This document shows, in pieces, positions 53,510-62,536 of a stretch of 64,000 nt of DNA (the first letter of the stretch is position 1; each line of letters begins with the position of its first letter). Below the pieces are notes generated by a model. That model saw only the letters and a program-made list of their open reading frames with translations. It was not told the DNA's origin and did not search any database. Origin of the DNA: Desulfovibrio sp. JY (lineage in GTDB: Bacteria; Desulfobacterota; Desulfovibrionia; Desulfovibrionales; Desulfovibrionaceae); assembly GCA_021730285.1 (NCBI GenBank), contig CP082962.1, forward strand, positions 1,364,001-1,428,000, written 5' to 3'. A program made the position numbers and the translations under genes.

Positions 53510-54535
53510 GTGCGCATCCTGAACCTGCACCATACCGCCTTTGTCCAGGTCTTTCGCGCCCTGGGGCACGAGGTGTTATCGCTCGGCACCACGGCCGATT
53601 GCGACGTGGCGCTTGGCGAAGCGCTTTCCCGAAACAGGCTTGGGGAACTGCTTGCCGCCCGCTTTCCCGATCCCGACTGCGTGTTCTGGTTCGATTCCTG
53701 CGAAGTGCCCTGGATTTTCGGCCTGGAGACCCTGCCCACGCTCACCATCGGTTATTCCGTGGACCAGTACATGCACCCCTGGCATGTGCCGTACAGCGCG
53801 GCCTTTGACGCTTTTTTCGTGGCGCAAAAGGATTTTCTGCCGCTTTTTACCGAGTGTCCGACAGGCCGACCCGCCTTCTGGTCGCCGCTTTTCTGCAATC
53901 CCCGACGCGACAAGGCAGGGGAGCAGGCGCGCGATATTCCCGTGTCCTTCGTCGGCACCCTGGACGGCCGGATCAATACAACGCGGCGCGCCTTTCTCGA
54001 CGCCTTTCGCCAGCGCGCGCCGCTTTTCGCCACTACCGGCAGCTATGTGCCGATCTTTCAACGCAGCCGCATCGTGCTGAACCAGAGTGTGGCCGGGGAG
54101 CTCAATTTTCGGATTTTCGAGGCCATGGCCTGCGGCGCGGCCGTTTTGACCGAGGAGACCGGCAACGGCCTGCATGACCTTTTTACGCCCGGGGAGAACA
54201 TCCTGACCTACAAGCGTGGCGCCCCGGCCGATGCCGCCCGTGTGGCGCAGGTCGCCCTGAACGACCCGGACCTCGCCGCGCTTGCCGCCGCCGGCCGCCG
54301 CACGGTGCTCGCCCATCACACCATCACCCAGCGGGCCAGAACCATCCTCGACACGGCCAAAAGCCTGATCGCTTCCCGCGCCCCGGCCAGGCGACTGGCC
54401 CAACTCCCCACAATAACCACCGAGATCCGCAAGGCCTACGCCATGCTGGCCGTGGACGAGCACCTGCCGCTCCCGGACGCGCAACGATTATTTTTTTTGA
54501 AGATGGCGGATGGTTCCGGGGGGAAACTTTTCTGA
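53510..54535 (+). CDS. CgeB-like glycosyltransferase, 3' end running into a repeat
   Basis: A 341-residue GT-B-type protein. The C-terminal domain has [36 protein letters not shown], the nucleotide-sugar binding block of CgeB-like transferases. The GTG at 53510 follows GGAGGCA. The last seven codons or so (GSGGKLF and the stop) are inside the B hairpin of locus 11, so the original C-terminus has probably been replaced by repeat sequence. Confidence 0.78.
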   Translation: MRILNLHHTAFVQVFRALGHEVLSLGTTADCDVALGEALSRNRLGELLAARFPDPDCVFWFDSCEVPWIFGLETLPTLTIGYSVDQYMHPWHVPYSAAFDAFFVAQKDFLPLFTECPTGRPAFWSPLFCNPRRDKAGEQARDIPVSFVGTLDGRINTTRRAFLDAFRQRAPLFATTGSYVPIFQRSRIVLNQSVAGELNFRIFEAMACGAAVLTEETGNGLHDLFTPGENILTYKRGAPADAARVAQVALNDPDLAALAAAGRRTVLAHHTITQRARTILDTAKSLIASRAPARRLAQLPTITTEIRKAYAMLAVDEHLPLPDAQRLFFLKMADGSGGKLF

Positions 54536-54680
54536 AGAAAAGTTTCCCCCCGGGCCCCCCTTCCAAAGACTTTTAGCGATTACAAAGTGTTATCGCTACA
54601 ACATCTGTCACCGTAAAAAGTTTTTCGGAGGGGAGAGCGCGAGAGGGGGACCCTTTTTTCAAAAAGGGTCCCCCTCTCGC
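54516..54680. repeat. Interspersed composite repeat, B-A type (locus 11)
   Basis: Hairpin B 54516-54553, tail CCCCCCTTCCAAAGACTTTTAGCG, inverted second tail CACCGTAAAAAGTTTTTCGG, and hairpin A 54639-54680. It lies between the convergent glycosyltransferase and flavin-reductase genes and includes the stop codon of the former. Confidence 0.87.
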
Positions 54681-54695
54681 ACTTTCTTTCCCTCT

Positions 54696-55970
54696 CTACC
54701 TCTTCGCTTCATACGGGCGCGCGTAGGGGTCGATGGTTTTACCACCCGTGCGGAGGGACTTCTTCCAGCCCATTTCGGCGATGCGCAGATAGAGCCAGCC
54801 GGGCATGGGGCAGGGCACCTGGATATTGGGGCTGGACAGATCGCTTTCGGTCGCCTCGCCGACGAGGAGCGCCGCTTTTTTCTCCAGGGCCTGCCGGGCG
54901 CGTCGTCCCAGGAAACCGAGCTTTTCCAGTTCCCGGCCCGTATAGAATCCGCCTCCGCCGACCGACACGCCGCCAAGCCAGGCAAACCCCAGTTGCGAGG
55001 CGGCCAGACGGCAGCCCTCCAAGGCGGCGTCGTTATTGCGCGCTTCGGGAAAGCCGCAATTGGCGATGGCCACAAAACCGGTTTGCCGAGTGGTGGCGAT
55101 TCCGGCGCCAAGGGCGGCCAGATGGCTCAGAACGAACGTAACGTGCCCAGGCAGAAAATCGCCGTAGAGCGGGAAGGCAAGGGCAACGCCGTCCGCCTGT
55201 TCCACCAGCCTGACAAGCCGGTCGAAAGCCTCCTCGTTCTTGGCGGCTTCCAAAAGGCTTACGGTCTCCGTACGCGCGCCTCGAGCGGACAGGCATTTGG
55301 CCAGATAGCCGCCCAGCATGCCCGACACGCTGCCGGTGCGTTTCGGCGAACCGTTGCAAATGACGATTGTCGGCTGCTTTGGCGGTGCGGCGGGATGTTG
55401 CCCAAAGGAAAAGGCCTGCTCGAGCTTGGCGCGCCACATTTCCGGCGTCGCATCCGCCTGGACAACGCAGGACGCTTTACGGACTGAACCCAGATTGGCC
55501 GCGTTGCGATCCAGGAGCCCTTGAAAAAGGCGCTCCTGCTCGACATCCCGGTGCGGCAGCCAGCCAAGGCTGATGAGGTCGGGATTGCGGCCATAGCGCA
55601 GGGGATGTCGCGTACGCCCCTCGACCGTATGGAAAAACGGCAGCAGGGTGGAGAGCACGCAACGCTCGAGGAGCATCTTCATTTGTCCGGACAACCCGCC
55701 AAAGACAACAGGCGAGGCGGTAACGACCACATCGGCGGCGACAAGCCGGCCGGTAAGTTCCCGGCACGGGTCGTCGATCAGGCACCGGCCGGGCGTCTTG
55801 ATCCAGCAACCGAAGCAGCCTTTGCACGGCGACACGCAAAGACTTTCCACATCGACCACATCCAGGGCGTAGCCGGCTTCCCGGGCCGTTTCCCGCACCA
55901 GGCCGCGAAAAACGTCTTTTGCCGCCCCATCCTGCCCAAGCCCGTCCAGAAACAAACAAATTTTTGCCAT
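54696..55970 (-). CDS. Two-domain NADPH-dependent FMN reductase-like protein
   Basis: A 424-residue protein with two flavodoxin-like (NADPH-dependent FMN reductase) halves. The N-terminal half (~1-190) has the Cys motif CVSPCKGCFGCWIKTPGRC, typical of iron-sulfur flavoproteins, and ASPVVFGGLSGQMK. The C-terminal half (~205-424) has VICNGSPKRTGSVSGML. It is divergent from a TetR gene that probably controls it. The ATG follows AGGAGGA. The substrate may be a quinone or xenobiotic. Confidence 0.8.
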   Translation of the reverse strand: MAKICLFLDGLGQDGAAKDVFRGLVRETAREAGYALDVVDVESLCVSPCKGCFGCWIKTPGRCLIDDPCRELTGRLVAADVVVTASPVVFGGLSGQMKMLLERCVLSTLLPFFHTVEGRTRHPLRYGRNPDLISLGWLPHRDVEQERLFQGLLDRNAANLGSVRKASCVVQADATPEMWRAKLEQAFSFGQHPAAPPKQPTIVICNGSPKRTGSVSGMLGGYLAKCLSARGARTETVSLLEAAKNEEAFDRLVRLVEQADGVALAFPLYGDFLPGHVTFVLSHLAALGAGIATTRQTGFVAIANCGFPEARNNDAALEGCRLAASQLGFAWLGGVSVGGGGFYTGRELEKLGFLGRRARQALEKKAALLVGEATESDLSSPNIQVPCPMPGWLYLRIAEMGWKKSLRTGGKTIDPYARPYEAKR

Positions 55971-55994
55971 ACCGAGTCCTCCTGGATTGTATCC

Positions 55995-56013
55995 ATGTTG
56001 GCAATGGCAACAT
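55995..56013. promoter_or_regulatory. Candidate TetR operator
   Basis: Inverted repeat ATGTTG-N7-CAACAT in the 113-bp gap between the divergent flavin-reductase and TetR genes. A second AACAtTGTT lies near 56042. Both are in the right place for TetR binding. Confidence 0.4.
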
Positions 56014-56083
56014 CCGTGTATCTTCTCATGTGGACATCGTCAACATTGTTTGCTTCAATACTGGGCAAGGAACACGACGACCC

Positions 56084-56707
56084 ATGCATGATGACGCCTA
56101 TCACCACGGCAATCTACGGAAAGCGTTGCTCGATGCCGGCGAACGGCTGCTTGAGCGGGACGGAGGAGGGGGCATCAGCCTGCGGGACCTGGCCCGCACG
56201 GCCGGGGTGAGCCATGCCGCGCCGTATAGGCACTTCGCCTCCAAGTCCGACCTGCTGGCCGCCTTGGCGACGCGCGGCTTCGACCGGCTGCATGAAGAGC
56301 TGGACAGGATCTCGGCCGCTGCGGACCTGGACGCCGGGGAGCAATTCCTGGCGTCTTGCAAATGCTACATCGACCTCGGCGTCACCCGGCCGGCCATGTA
56401 CCGGCTCATGTTCGGCGACGCCGCGCGGCTGGAGCACGCGAACCCGGAATTGCGAGAGGCGGGAAAGAGGGCGTTCGACGCGCTGGTCGCGTCCATTGTC
56501 CGGGGCCAGGAAGCGGTTTTTTTCCGCCAGGGACCGCCCCATATCCTGGCCGTGACCGTGTGGGCCATGGTCCACGGGCTGACGGATCTGGCCATCGCGG
56601 GGCATCTGCCGTCGGAATGCGGCCTTGCCCCGGATGGCGAAAACGTCAGCGACGCGGCCTGCGCCTTGCTGCTCAGCGGTCTTGTGCTTCCCGACCGGGA
56701 ACCCTGA
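56084..56707 (+). CDS. TetR-family transcriptional regulator
   Basis: A 207-residue regulator with an N-terminal TetR helix-turn-helix (YHHGNLRKALLDAGERLLERDGGGGISLRDLARTAGVSHAAPYRHFASKSDLLAAL) and a helical ligand domain of the TetR_C_33 type. It probably represses the divergent flavin reductase. Its 3' end overlaps the convergent DUF1992 gene by 35 bp. Confidence 0.9.
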   Translation: MHDDAYHHGNLRKALLDAGERLLERDGGGGISLRDLARTAGVSHAAPYRHFASKSDLLAALATRGFDRLHEELDRISAAADLDAGEQFLASCKCYIDLGVTRPAMYRLMFGDAARLEHANPELREAGKRAFDALVASIVRGQEAVFFRQGPPHILAVTVWAMVHGLTDLAIAGHLPSECGLAPDGENVSDAACALLLSGLVLPDREP

Positions 56708-57074
56708 CCGAGACGCGTTCCACCACCTTGCGGTAATAGTCCGCATCCTGCTCCAGGTTGACCGGCCGCCGGCGGCGGGCGTTGACCTTCATGACAAGGT
56801 AATTGAGCTTTTGCATCTGCTTGTACCGTTCCTGCTCGTCGGTCGCGGCGGCAAGCAGTTCGGCGGCCGTCATGATCTCTTTTTCCTGCGTCAGCTCTTC
56901 GGGCACGTAGCCGGCGTTCTTGAGGATCTTGTAGGCCATGCGCAGGTCCTCGGGGATCATGGAATCGTCCTCGTAAACAATCTTCTTGCCCTTGCCCTCG
57001 AGGTTCTCGAACTCCCCCTTGCGCATGGCCGCGGCAATGCGCTCCTCGGCAATGATGCTCACGGCAAAAAGCAT
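56673..57074 (-). CDS. DUF1992 (DnaJ-homologue subfamily C 28-like) protein
   Basis: A 133-residue protein with the DUF1992 block VSIIAEERIAAAMRKGEFENLEGKGKKI and the later PEDLRMAYKILKNAGYVPEEL. No J domain is present; function is unknown. It starts 9 bp downstream of the Mla-type lipoprotein gene and is probably the last gene of that operon. Confidence 0.85.
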   Translation of the reverse strand: MLFAVSIIAEERIAAAMRKGEFENLEGKGKKIVYEDDSMIPEDLRMAYKILKNAGYVPEELTQEKEIMTAAELLAAATDEQERYKQMQKLNYLVMKVNARRRRPVNLEQDADYYRKVVERVSVRVPGREAQDR

Positions 57075-57083
57075 GGCCCTACC

Positions 57084-57722
57084 TCATTGCTGTTGCATGA
57101 ATTTCTGGATGCGCGGCAGACCGCCATCGAGCCAGGCCACGACCTTGGGCACGACGCGGCCCAGGGCATCGGAGGCGGCATTGGCCACGGCGTCGCCGCT
57201 GAAATTATCCAGCGGCGCATAGGCGTTGAAGTCCCCGCTGGAAATACGCGTCCCCAGATTCCGGGACCACAGGTCGAGGTGGAGCGACACCACGAACCGG
57301 CCGCCCTCGGTCTCGTCCACGTTGAACGCGGTAAGCTGGCCGGTCAGGACCGCGTCATGGGTCACGCGCGGCTGGTAATCGACCGGGGTCAGGCTCGCGG
57401 ACTGGCATTCGATGCCGTGGCGCAGGGCCTGTCCCACCAGGTCCTGGGGCGCGCCTTCCCAGTAGTACTGGAGGCTCGCGGTCAGCACATTGTCATGGGC
57501 GGTCAGGACCGCGGTGCGGTCCAGGTTCTCCAGTGCCTTGAGCGGCTTGATCCCGAGCGGCAGGCGCTGTTGGGCATTGGCGGAGCCGGGGCAGGGGGCC
57601 TGGCCCAAATCCACTCGCAGGTATTGCTGGGGCGGCGGCGGCTTGCCGAAACAACCGGCAAGGCTCGCGCCCAGGATCAGGCTGAAAACAATCCAAACGG
57701 CGATATGGGAAAAACGCTTCAT
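57084..57722 (-). CDS. ABC-type transport auxiliary lipoprotein (PqiC/LetB-partner type)
   Basis: A 212-residue lipoprotein with lipobox LAGC (MKRFSHIAVWIVFSLILGASLAGC). The mature part, PPPPQQYLRVDLG... and later RISSGDFNAYAP, fits the ABC_trans_aux family that accompanies Mce/MlaD-type lipid transporters. It is the fourth gene of the mlaE-mlaF-mlaD operon. Confidence 0.8.
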   Translation of the reverse strand: MKRFSHIAVWIVFSLILGASLAGCFGKPPPPQQYLRVDLGQAPCPGSANAQQRLPLGIKPLKALENLDRTAVLTAHDNVLTASLQYYWEGAPQDLVGQALRHGIECQSASLTPVDYQPRVTHDAVLTGQLTAFNVDETEGGRFVVSLHLDLWSRNLGTRISSGDFNAYAPLDNFSGDAVANAASDALGRVVPKVVAWLDGGLPRIQKFMQQQ

Positions 57723-57723
57723 A

Positions 57724-58629
57724 TCATCTACCCGCTGGCGGCCGGATAAGCTCCCAGGGCCGCTCGCGCAGCCGGCCCATGAGGTCTTTGACTTCCCGGC
57801 TCGTCCGGTTGAGGTTTTTGAGAATATCTTCCATTTGTTCCTGGTCGTAATTGAAGCCCTGGCGCACATCGGTCACAAGGCCGCCGATGCCGTCGGTCTT
57901 GCGCTGGATATTGACGAGCGTCCTGACCAGTTCCCTTTCCACCGAAGACACGGCCTTGTCCATGCGCTTAAGCGATGCGTCCAGGGTATCGGCCGCCTTG
58001 CCGCCCTTGGTCGAGAGCTTGTCCCAATTGGTGCGAAAATCGTTGGCCGCCCGGCGCAGATCCTCCACCAGCTTGGGCGTGTTTTCCAGGGCCCGGCGCA
58101 GGGAGTCGGTGTTCTCCTTGCTGAAAAGCTTGTCGATGTTGTCGGCGATGTCGTTAATTTTCGGCCGGATGTCATTGAGCAGGTCTCCCGCCTTGGCCGC
58201 CAGTTCCTGCATATCCATGGTGGGTATGGACGGGATCGTTTGGCCGGGCTCCAAGCGCGCTCCAGGCTCGCCGCGCAGGTCGAGCAGAACATAATAATCG
58301 CCCACCAGCCCCTTTTGGGCAATGCGGGCCACGGTTCCGGAAAACAGCGGAAACCCTTGTTTGATGTCGACCTTCACGGCGATGTAGTGCGGATCGCCGG
58401 GGTCGAGGTCTATGGACGCCACCCGGCCGATATCCAGACCCGCGTATTTGACGGTCCGCCCGGGGCTCAAATCCTTCACCGAAGTGAACCGGATCAGATA
58501 ATGGTCGTATTTGACCCAGAACCAGTTACCGCCAAGCACCACCATGAACGCGCCCAGGATGCAAAGGCCAAGCAGCAGCGTCCCGTAGGCCTTGAAGTAA
58601 TCCGAGCGACTCGCCTTGGCTGACAGCAT
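57724..58629 (-). CDS. mlaD: MlaD/MCE-family lipid transport protein
   Basis: A 301-residue protein with an N-terminal membrane anchor (YGTLLLGLCILGAFMVVLGGNW) and a single MCE domain (~45-130, including LSPGRTVKYAGLDIGRVASIDLD), then a long coiled coil. It should form a hexameric ring that carries phospholipids between membranes. The ATG overlaps the stop of the ATPase gene. The symbol follows family usage; orthology to E. coli MlaD is not certain. Confidence 0.88.
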   Translation of the reverse strand: MLSAKASRSDYFKAYGTLLLGLCILGAFMVVLGGNWFWVKYDHYLIRFTSVKDLSPGRTVKYAGLDIGRVASIDLDPGDPHYIAVKVDIKQGFPLFSGTVARIAQKGLVGDYYVLLDLRGEPGARLEPGQTIPSIPTMDMQELAAKAGDLLNDIRPKINDIADNIDKLFSKENTDSLRRALENTPKLVEDLRRAANDFRTNWDKLSTKGGKAADTLDASLKRMDKAVSSVERELVRTLVNIQRKTDGIGGLVTDVRQGFNYDQEQMEDILKNLNRTSREVKDLMGRLRERPWELIRPPAGR

Positions 58630-59471
58630 CAATCCCCCTCGGATGCGGCGCACGGAACCGCCATGGCATGTCGGCGCGCCACGAGGTCGGCCCATGGTTC
58701 TTCCAGAATGCGGCTTTCCCGGGACGGCAACCGACGCAGAAACTGCCCGATAAACGGGTCGTCGCAAGCCGCCAGATCGGGCAGGGACCCCTGAAACAGC
58801 ATTTTGCCGGAACCCAGCACCACCACATGGTCGGCAATGGCGTACAGGCTTTCCAGGTCATGGGTCACGACCACGATGGTCATGTCAAACGTGGCCTTGA
58901 GTTCGAGAATGAGCTGATCCATGTCCGCGGCCGTGATGGGGTCCAGACCCGATGTCGGTTCGTCGCACAACAGCACGGCCGGATCGAGGGCCATGGCCCG
59001 GGCCAGCCCGGCCCGCTTGCGCATGCCCCCGGAAAGTTCGCTCGGGAAATAGTTCATGAAGTCGCCAAGGCCCACCAGACGCAGCTTGAGTCCGACCACT
59101 TCCTCGATAAGCGAATTGGACAACTCGGTGTGTTCGCGCAGGGGCAGGGCGATGTTCTCGCCCAGGCGCAACGAGCCCAGAAGCGCCCCATCCTGAAAGA
59201 GCACTCCCATGTGCCGGAGCATGACCAGCCGCTCGCCGGCGTCCATGGCCGCCATGTCGCGACCGCCGAGGACGATGCGCCCCGATTTTATGGGGACCAA
59301 CCCGATGATGTTACGCAAAAGCGTGGATTTGCCGCAGCCCGATCCGCCCAGGATCACGCTGACTTTCCCGCCGGGGAGGGTGGTTTTCACACCGGAAAGC
59401 ACCACCCGCTCGCCGTATCCGACGCAGACGTCCTGCAAACTGATATCCGGCGATTCCAGGCGACCCGCCAC
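58629..59471 (-). CDS. mlaF: MlaF-type ABC transporter ATPase
   Basis: A 280-residue ATPase with Walker A LGGSGCGKST, Q-loop FQDGALLGSL, signature LSGGMRKR (the Mla-type form) and Walker B VLLCDEPTSGLDP. The GTG at 59471 follows AAGGAG. The frame stays open far upstream, but that part is antisense shadow of mlaE. It powers lipid transport with mlaE and mlaD. Confidence 0.92.
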   Translation of the reverse strand: MAGRLESPDISLQDVCVGYGERVVLSGVKTTLPGGKVSVILGGSGCGKSTLLRNIIGLVPIKSGRIVLGGRDMAAMDAGERLVMLRHMGVLFQDGALLGSLRLGENIALPLREHTELSNSLIEEVVGLKLRLVGLGDFMNYFPSELSGGMRKRAGLARAMALDPAVLLCDEPTSGLDPITAADMDQLILELKATFDMTIVVVTHDLESLYAIADHVVVLGSGKMLFQGSLPDLAACDDPFIGQFLRRLPSRESRILEEPWADLVARRHAMAVPCAASEGD

Positions 59472-59485
59472 GCAACACTCCTTTT

Positions 59486-60250
59486 TCAGCGAAAGATATA
59501 ATTGAGGGCCGTAAAAAACAAATCCAAAAGAATCATAAGGAAGATGGATTGCACCACCGCCCGGGTCGTGCGACGGCCGACGTCGGCCGCGCCTTCCCGG
59601 GCCAAAAAGCCCTGCCAGCAGGCGATAATCGTAATGGTTACGCCAAACCCGGCGCTTTTGACCAGCCCCGCGAGCAGATCGCGCATGGTCAGAAACCCGG
59701 CGGTCTGAAGAAAATAGGCCTTGCCGGAAAGTCCCAGGGCCAGGGCGGAAAAAATGCCGCCGGCCGATATGCCGATGCAGTCGCCCCACAGGGTGAGCAG
59801 GGGGGCCATGACGCACATGGCCGCGAATTTCGGCCAGACCAGAAACCGGACCGGGTCCACCCCCATGACCTCCAGGGCGTCGATCTCCTCGGAGATGCGC
59901 ATGGTGGCGATTTCGGCGGTAAAGGCCGCGCCGGCCCGGCCGGCCATGATGAGGCAGGTGAGAAGCGGCCCGAGTTCGGTGATGATGGAATAGCCGACCA
60001 GATTGGCCACGTAGCTCAGGGCCCCGACCTTTTCCAGCTGGGTGGCGGATTGCAGGGCCAGGATGATGCCGACGCAGGCGGAGATGATGCTGATGATCGG
60101 CAGCGAATCCGCCCCGATCCAGGCCATGTGCGACCAGGTCCGCGAGCGCAGATACGTCTTGGTGCGCCGCAGCGGGTTGAGCGTCCCCCTGGCGCAACGT
60201 ATCAGCCCCGAAACCAACCAGACAAGTGTGGCCGCTTCCCCCTGCGCCAT
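59486..60250 (-). CDS. mlaE: MlaE-type ABC transporter permease
   Basis: A 254-residue inner-membrane permease with about five helices. The MlaE blocks ALQSATQLEKVGA, ELGPLLTCLIMAGRAGAAFTAEIATMRISEEIDALEVMGVDPVRFLVWPK are clear. It is the first gene of the operon; the repeat locus 12 lies upstream, between it and the STAS gene. Confidence 0.93.
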   Translation of the reverse strand: MAQGEAATLVWLVSGLIRCARGTLNPLRRTKTYLRSRTWSHMAWIGADSLPIISIISACVGIILALQSATQLEKVGALSYVANLVGYSIITELGPLLTCLIMAGRAGAAFTAEIATMRISEEIDALEVMGVDPVRFLVWPKFAAMCVMAPLLTLWGDCIGISAGGIFSALALGLSGKAYFLQTAGFLTMRDLLAGLVKSAGFGVTITIIACWQGFLAREGAADVGRRTTRAVVQSIFLMILLDLFFTALNYIFR

Positions 60251-60278
60251 AGCTTATTGTCTCCTGAAGTGGATAGAT

Positions 60279-60433
60279 GCGAGAGGGGAAACCCTTTGAA
60301 AAGGGTTGTCCCCTCTCGCGCTCTCCCTTTCCTAAACTTTTTACCTTGTGGACGGGAGTGAGTGAACCCTTTTTAAAAGTCTTTGGAAAGGGGGTCCGGG
60401 GGGAAACTTTTCTTCAGAAAAGTTTCCCCCCGG
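60279..60433. repeat. Interspersed composite repeat, A-B type (locus 12)
   Basis: Hairpin A 60279-60319 (slightly shortened), a degenerate spacer CTAAACTTTTTACC, TTTAAAAGTCTTTGGAAAGGGGG, and hairpin B 60396-60433. Unlike most composites it lies between genes on the same strand. Confidence 0.85.
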
Positions 60434-60450
60434 TTCTCTCTTTTCCTGCC

Positions 60451-60783
60451 CTAATCAGGCAGGCCGAACAGATCGGACAGCTGCGTCAGGTTGAAGAGCT
60501 TGCGGACCTGGGGCGAAATCGACCGGATAGCCACCGACCGACCCGTTTCCGCCAGTTGCTTGCGCAGTTCGAGCAGCAGGGCCAGACCGGAACTGTCGAT
60601 GTAGGTCAGGTCCGCCAGGTCCAGCTCGATATCCTTCCCCGTCTTGCCGACAAGTTCCAGCAGGCGCTCCCTGACCGTGGGCGTGACCGAAAAATCGATT
60701 TCGCCCGAAAATACGATCCGCCCGGGCGCGTCCCCGGTCGTCACCCGCCAATGGGCTTCCTTGCGTGCGTCGTGGTCGTCCAA
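60451..60783 (-). CDS. STAS-domain anti-sigma factor antagonist-like protein
   Basis: A 110-residue STAS protein with the phospho-site block LTYIDSSGLALLLELRKQL (Ser in DSSG), preceded by GRIVFSGEIDFSVTPTVRERL. The TTG at 60783 is preferred because GGGAGG lies just upstream; an ATG at 60828 would add 15 residues. It is a candidate partner for an RsbU-type phosphatase such as that at 25926, but not adjacent to it. Confidence 0.8.
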   Translation of the reverse strand: MDDHDARKEAHWRVTTGDAPGRIVFSGEIDFSVTPTVRERLLELVGKTGKDIELDLADLTYIDSSGLALLLELRKQLAETGRSVAIRSISPQVRKLFNLTQLSDLFGLPD

Positions 60784-60871
60784 ACCGCCTCCCGCCGTCC
60801 CTGCGTTTGCCAAACAAGGCCCAGCCATACGAGCCCCCGGACCGGACCGCCAATGCCGCCTCACCTTGCGT

Positions 60872-61804
60872 TTATTCGCCGCCCTCGGCGGTGAGCGTCT
60901 CGGCCAAACCGAAATGTTCGAGGAGCCCGGCCAGTTCGCGGCGTGAGCTGTAGTGAAAGGTGATTTTGCCGTGATCGACCGAACCCGCCGCCTTGACCAT
61001 GACGCCAGCCCGCTCCGTGAGCGGACCTTCGATGTCCCGGAGCACCTGTTCCAAAACGGCTTTTTTGGCCGGACGCGCTGTTTTTTCCCGAACGGACCTG
61101 GCGCCGCTTTCGGGCAGCTTCCCGTGTATCTTGGCGTAGCCGGCCGCGTCCTCGGCCTCGCGCACACTGCATCCCGTCTCCACGATATACCGCCACAAGG
61201 CCTCGCAGAGGGCCGGGTCCGGCAGCGACAACAGCGCCCGGGCATGGCCGGCGGTCAACACGCCCTTGGCCAAATCCTCCTGGATGGGCGCGGGGAGTTG
61301 CAGCAGGCGCAGGGCGTTGGCCACGGCGGGGCGGCTTTTGCCCACTTTTTTGGCCAGCGCTTCCTGGCTCATGCCGAACCGGGTCAGGAGCAGATGCAGA
61401 CCGCTGGCTTCCTCCATGGGATTGAGGTCTTCGCGCTGAAGATTTTCCACCATGGCCAGGGCCAGGCTTTGTTCGTCGTCCACTTCCCGCACGAGGACCG
61501 GGATTTCGGTCAGGCCGGCCAATCGGGCGGCCCGCCAGCGGCGTTCGCCGGCCACGATCTCATGGGTTGCGCCCGAGGCATCGGCCACCGGACGCACCAG
61601 CACGGGCTGCAACAAGCCCTGTTCCCTGATCGAAGCCGCCAGATCGGTCAGGGCATCCTGGTCGAACGCCCGGCGCGGCTGTTCCGGGTTGGGGCGGATG
61701 GCTTCCAGGGCAAGGGTCTGCACATCCCCCCCCGGCTTGTCGTCCCGATAGCCGCCAAGCAGGGCTTCGAGTCCCCTGCCGAGTCCTTTCTGGGCCTGCG
61801 CCAT
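60872..61804 (-). CDS. parB: Chromosome partitioning protein ParB
   Basis: A 310-residue ParB/Spo0J protein. It starts MAQAQKGLGRGLEALLGG, has the CTPase/N-terminal block IVAGERRWRAARLAG and ENLQREDLNPMEEA, then the helix-turn-helix GMSQEALAKKVGKSRPAVANALRLLQLP. It binds parS, and two perfect parS sites lie 0.6 and 1.6 kb away. It is separated from parA by a divergent gene. Confidence 0.96.
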   Translation of the reverse strand: MAQAQKGLGRGLEALLGGYRDDKPGGDVQTLALEAIRPNPEQPRRAFDQDALTDLAASIREQGLLQPVLVRPVADASGATHEIVAGERRWRAARLAGLTEIPVLVREVDDEQSLALAMVENLQREDLNPMEEASGLHLLLTRFGMSQEALAKKVGKSRPAVANALRLLQLPAPIQEDLAKGVLTAGHARALLSLPDPALCEALWRYIVETGCSVREAEDAAGYAKIHGKLPESGARSVREKTARPAKKAVLEQVLRDIEGPLTERAGVMVKAAGSVDHGKITFHYSSRRELAGLLEHFGLAETLTAEGGE

Positions 61805-61958
61805 GCCATATTCCTTCTTGCAACGTTTGCGCGCGCACCGTATCCGTGATCGGACTTGACGCGCGATGCGGGAACGTTACCTTCTTTTCATGTCTTTTGA
61901 AATGGCCGTCTCGTGACGCAATCGCGCCAATCCGTAAAAACCGTCCAAGGAGCCCTTC

Positions 61959-62390
61959 GTGCCACCCATCTCAGCCCATTTCCTGGAACTCTACGATGCC
62001 GCCGGCGCCTTGCGCGGCGTGCGGTTAAGCCCCGAACTGTGGGAAGCCGTCAGGGACAACCTGCTGCCCGTCATCGAAAAAGCGCTGTATGTCCTGGACC
62101 CGTCCTGTCGCCCGGAGCCGGAAGAACGTCCCGAGCCCATCGGGGACTGGGAGAACCTGCTGGCCTACTGGGATTTCACCTATGAGCCGAGCTATGACGT
62201 GGCCTGCGCCCATTGCGGCGCATCCACCGAGGACTGGCGCCAGGACGACCCGCGCAAGTTCCGCTTGCGCGCGGCCAACCTCGGGGGACTGGTAACCTTC
62301 CAGTGCCAGTCCTGCAAGTCCCTCGTGCTCAAAAAGCATTTCAAGAAGCATCTCACCGTGGAATGCCAGCCCTTCGTGGAGCACAAATAA
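61959..62390 (+). CDS. Hypothetical zinc-binding protein
   Basis: A 143-residue protein with the Cys pairs CAHC and CQSC plus a late Cys (TVECQPF), suggesting a zinc ribbon. The N-terminal part (LSPELWEAVRDNLLPVIEKALYV) is helical. GTG start at 61959 after AAGGAG. It lies between parB and parA on the opposite strand. I do not recognise a function. Confidence 0.7.
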   Translation: MPPISAHFLELYDAAGALRGVRLSPELWEAVRDNLLPVIEKALYVLDPSCRPEPEERPEPIGDWENLLAYWDFTYEPSYDVACAHCGASTEDWRQDDPRKFRLRAANLGGLVTFQCQSCKSLVLKKHFKKHLTVECQPFVEHK

Positions 62391-62404
62391 CCCTCGCACC
62401 GCCC

Positions 62405-62440
62405 AAAAAAGGCCGCTTCCGAGAGGAAGCGGCCTTTTTT
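62405..62440. terminator. Bidirectional rho-independent terminator
   Basis: A 16-bp symmetric stem, AAAAAAGGCCGCTTCC / GGAAGCGGCCTTTTTT with a GAGA loop. It can act on both the upstream plus-strand gene and parA on the minus strand. Confidence 0.85.
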
Positions 62441-62455
62441 GTTTCACGTGAAACA
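62440..62455. other. parS site 1
   Basis: TGTTTCACGTGAAACA, the perfect 16-bp palindrome bound by chromosomal ParB in many bacteria. It immediately follows the terminator and lies downstream of parA. Confidence 0.92.
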
Positions 62456-62536
62456 CCGTGTTACCGGCGGCATCGTGAAAAGAGAACGTCGAGGGTTATC
62501 CGAAATATCTTCCTATAAGGCAGTACGGCACAAAAC

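Noticed and set aside
59472-60197. Open frame extending the MlaF ATPase upstream
   Set aside because: It overlaps the clear MlaE permease and is Arg/His-rich; the ATPase starts at the GTG at 59471.
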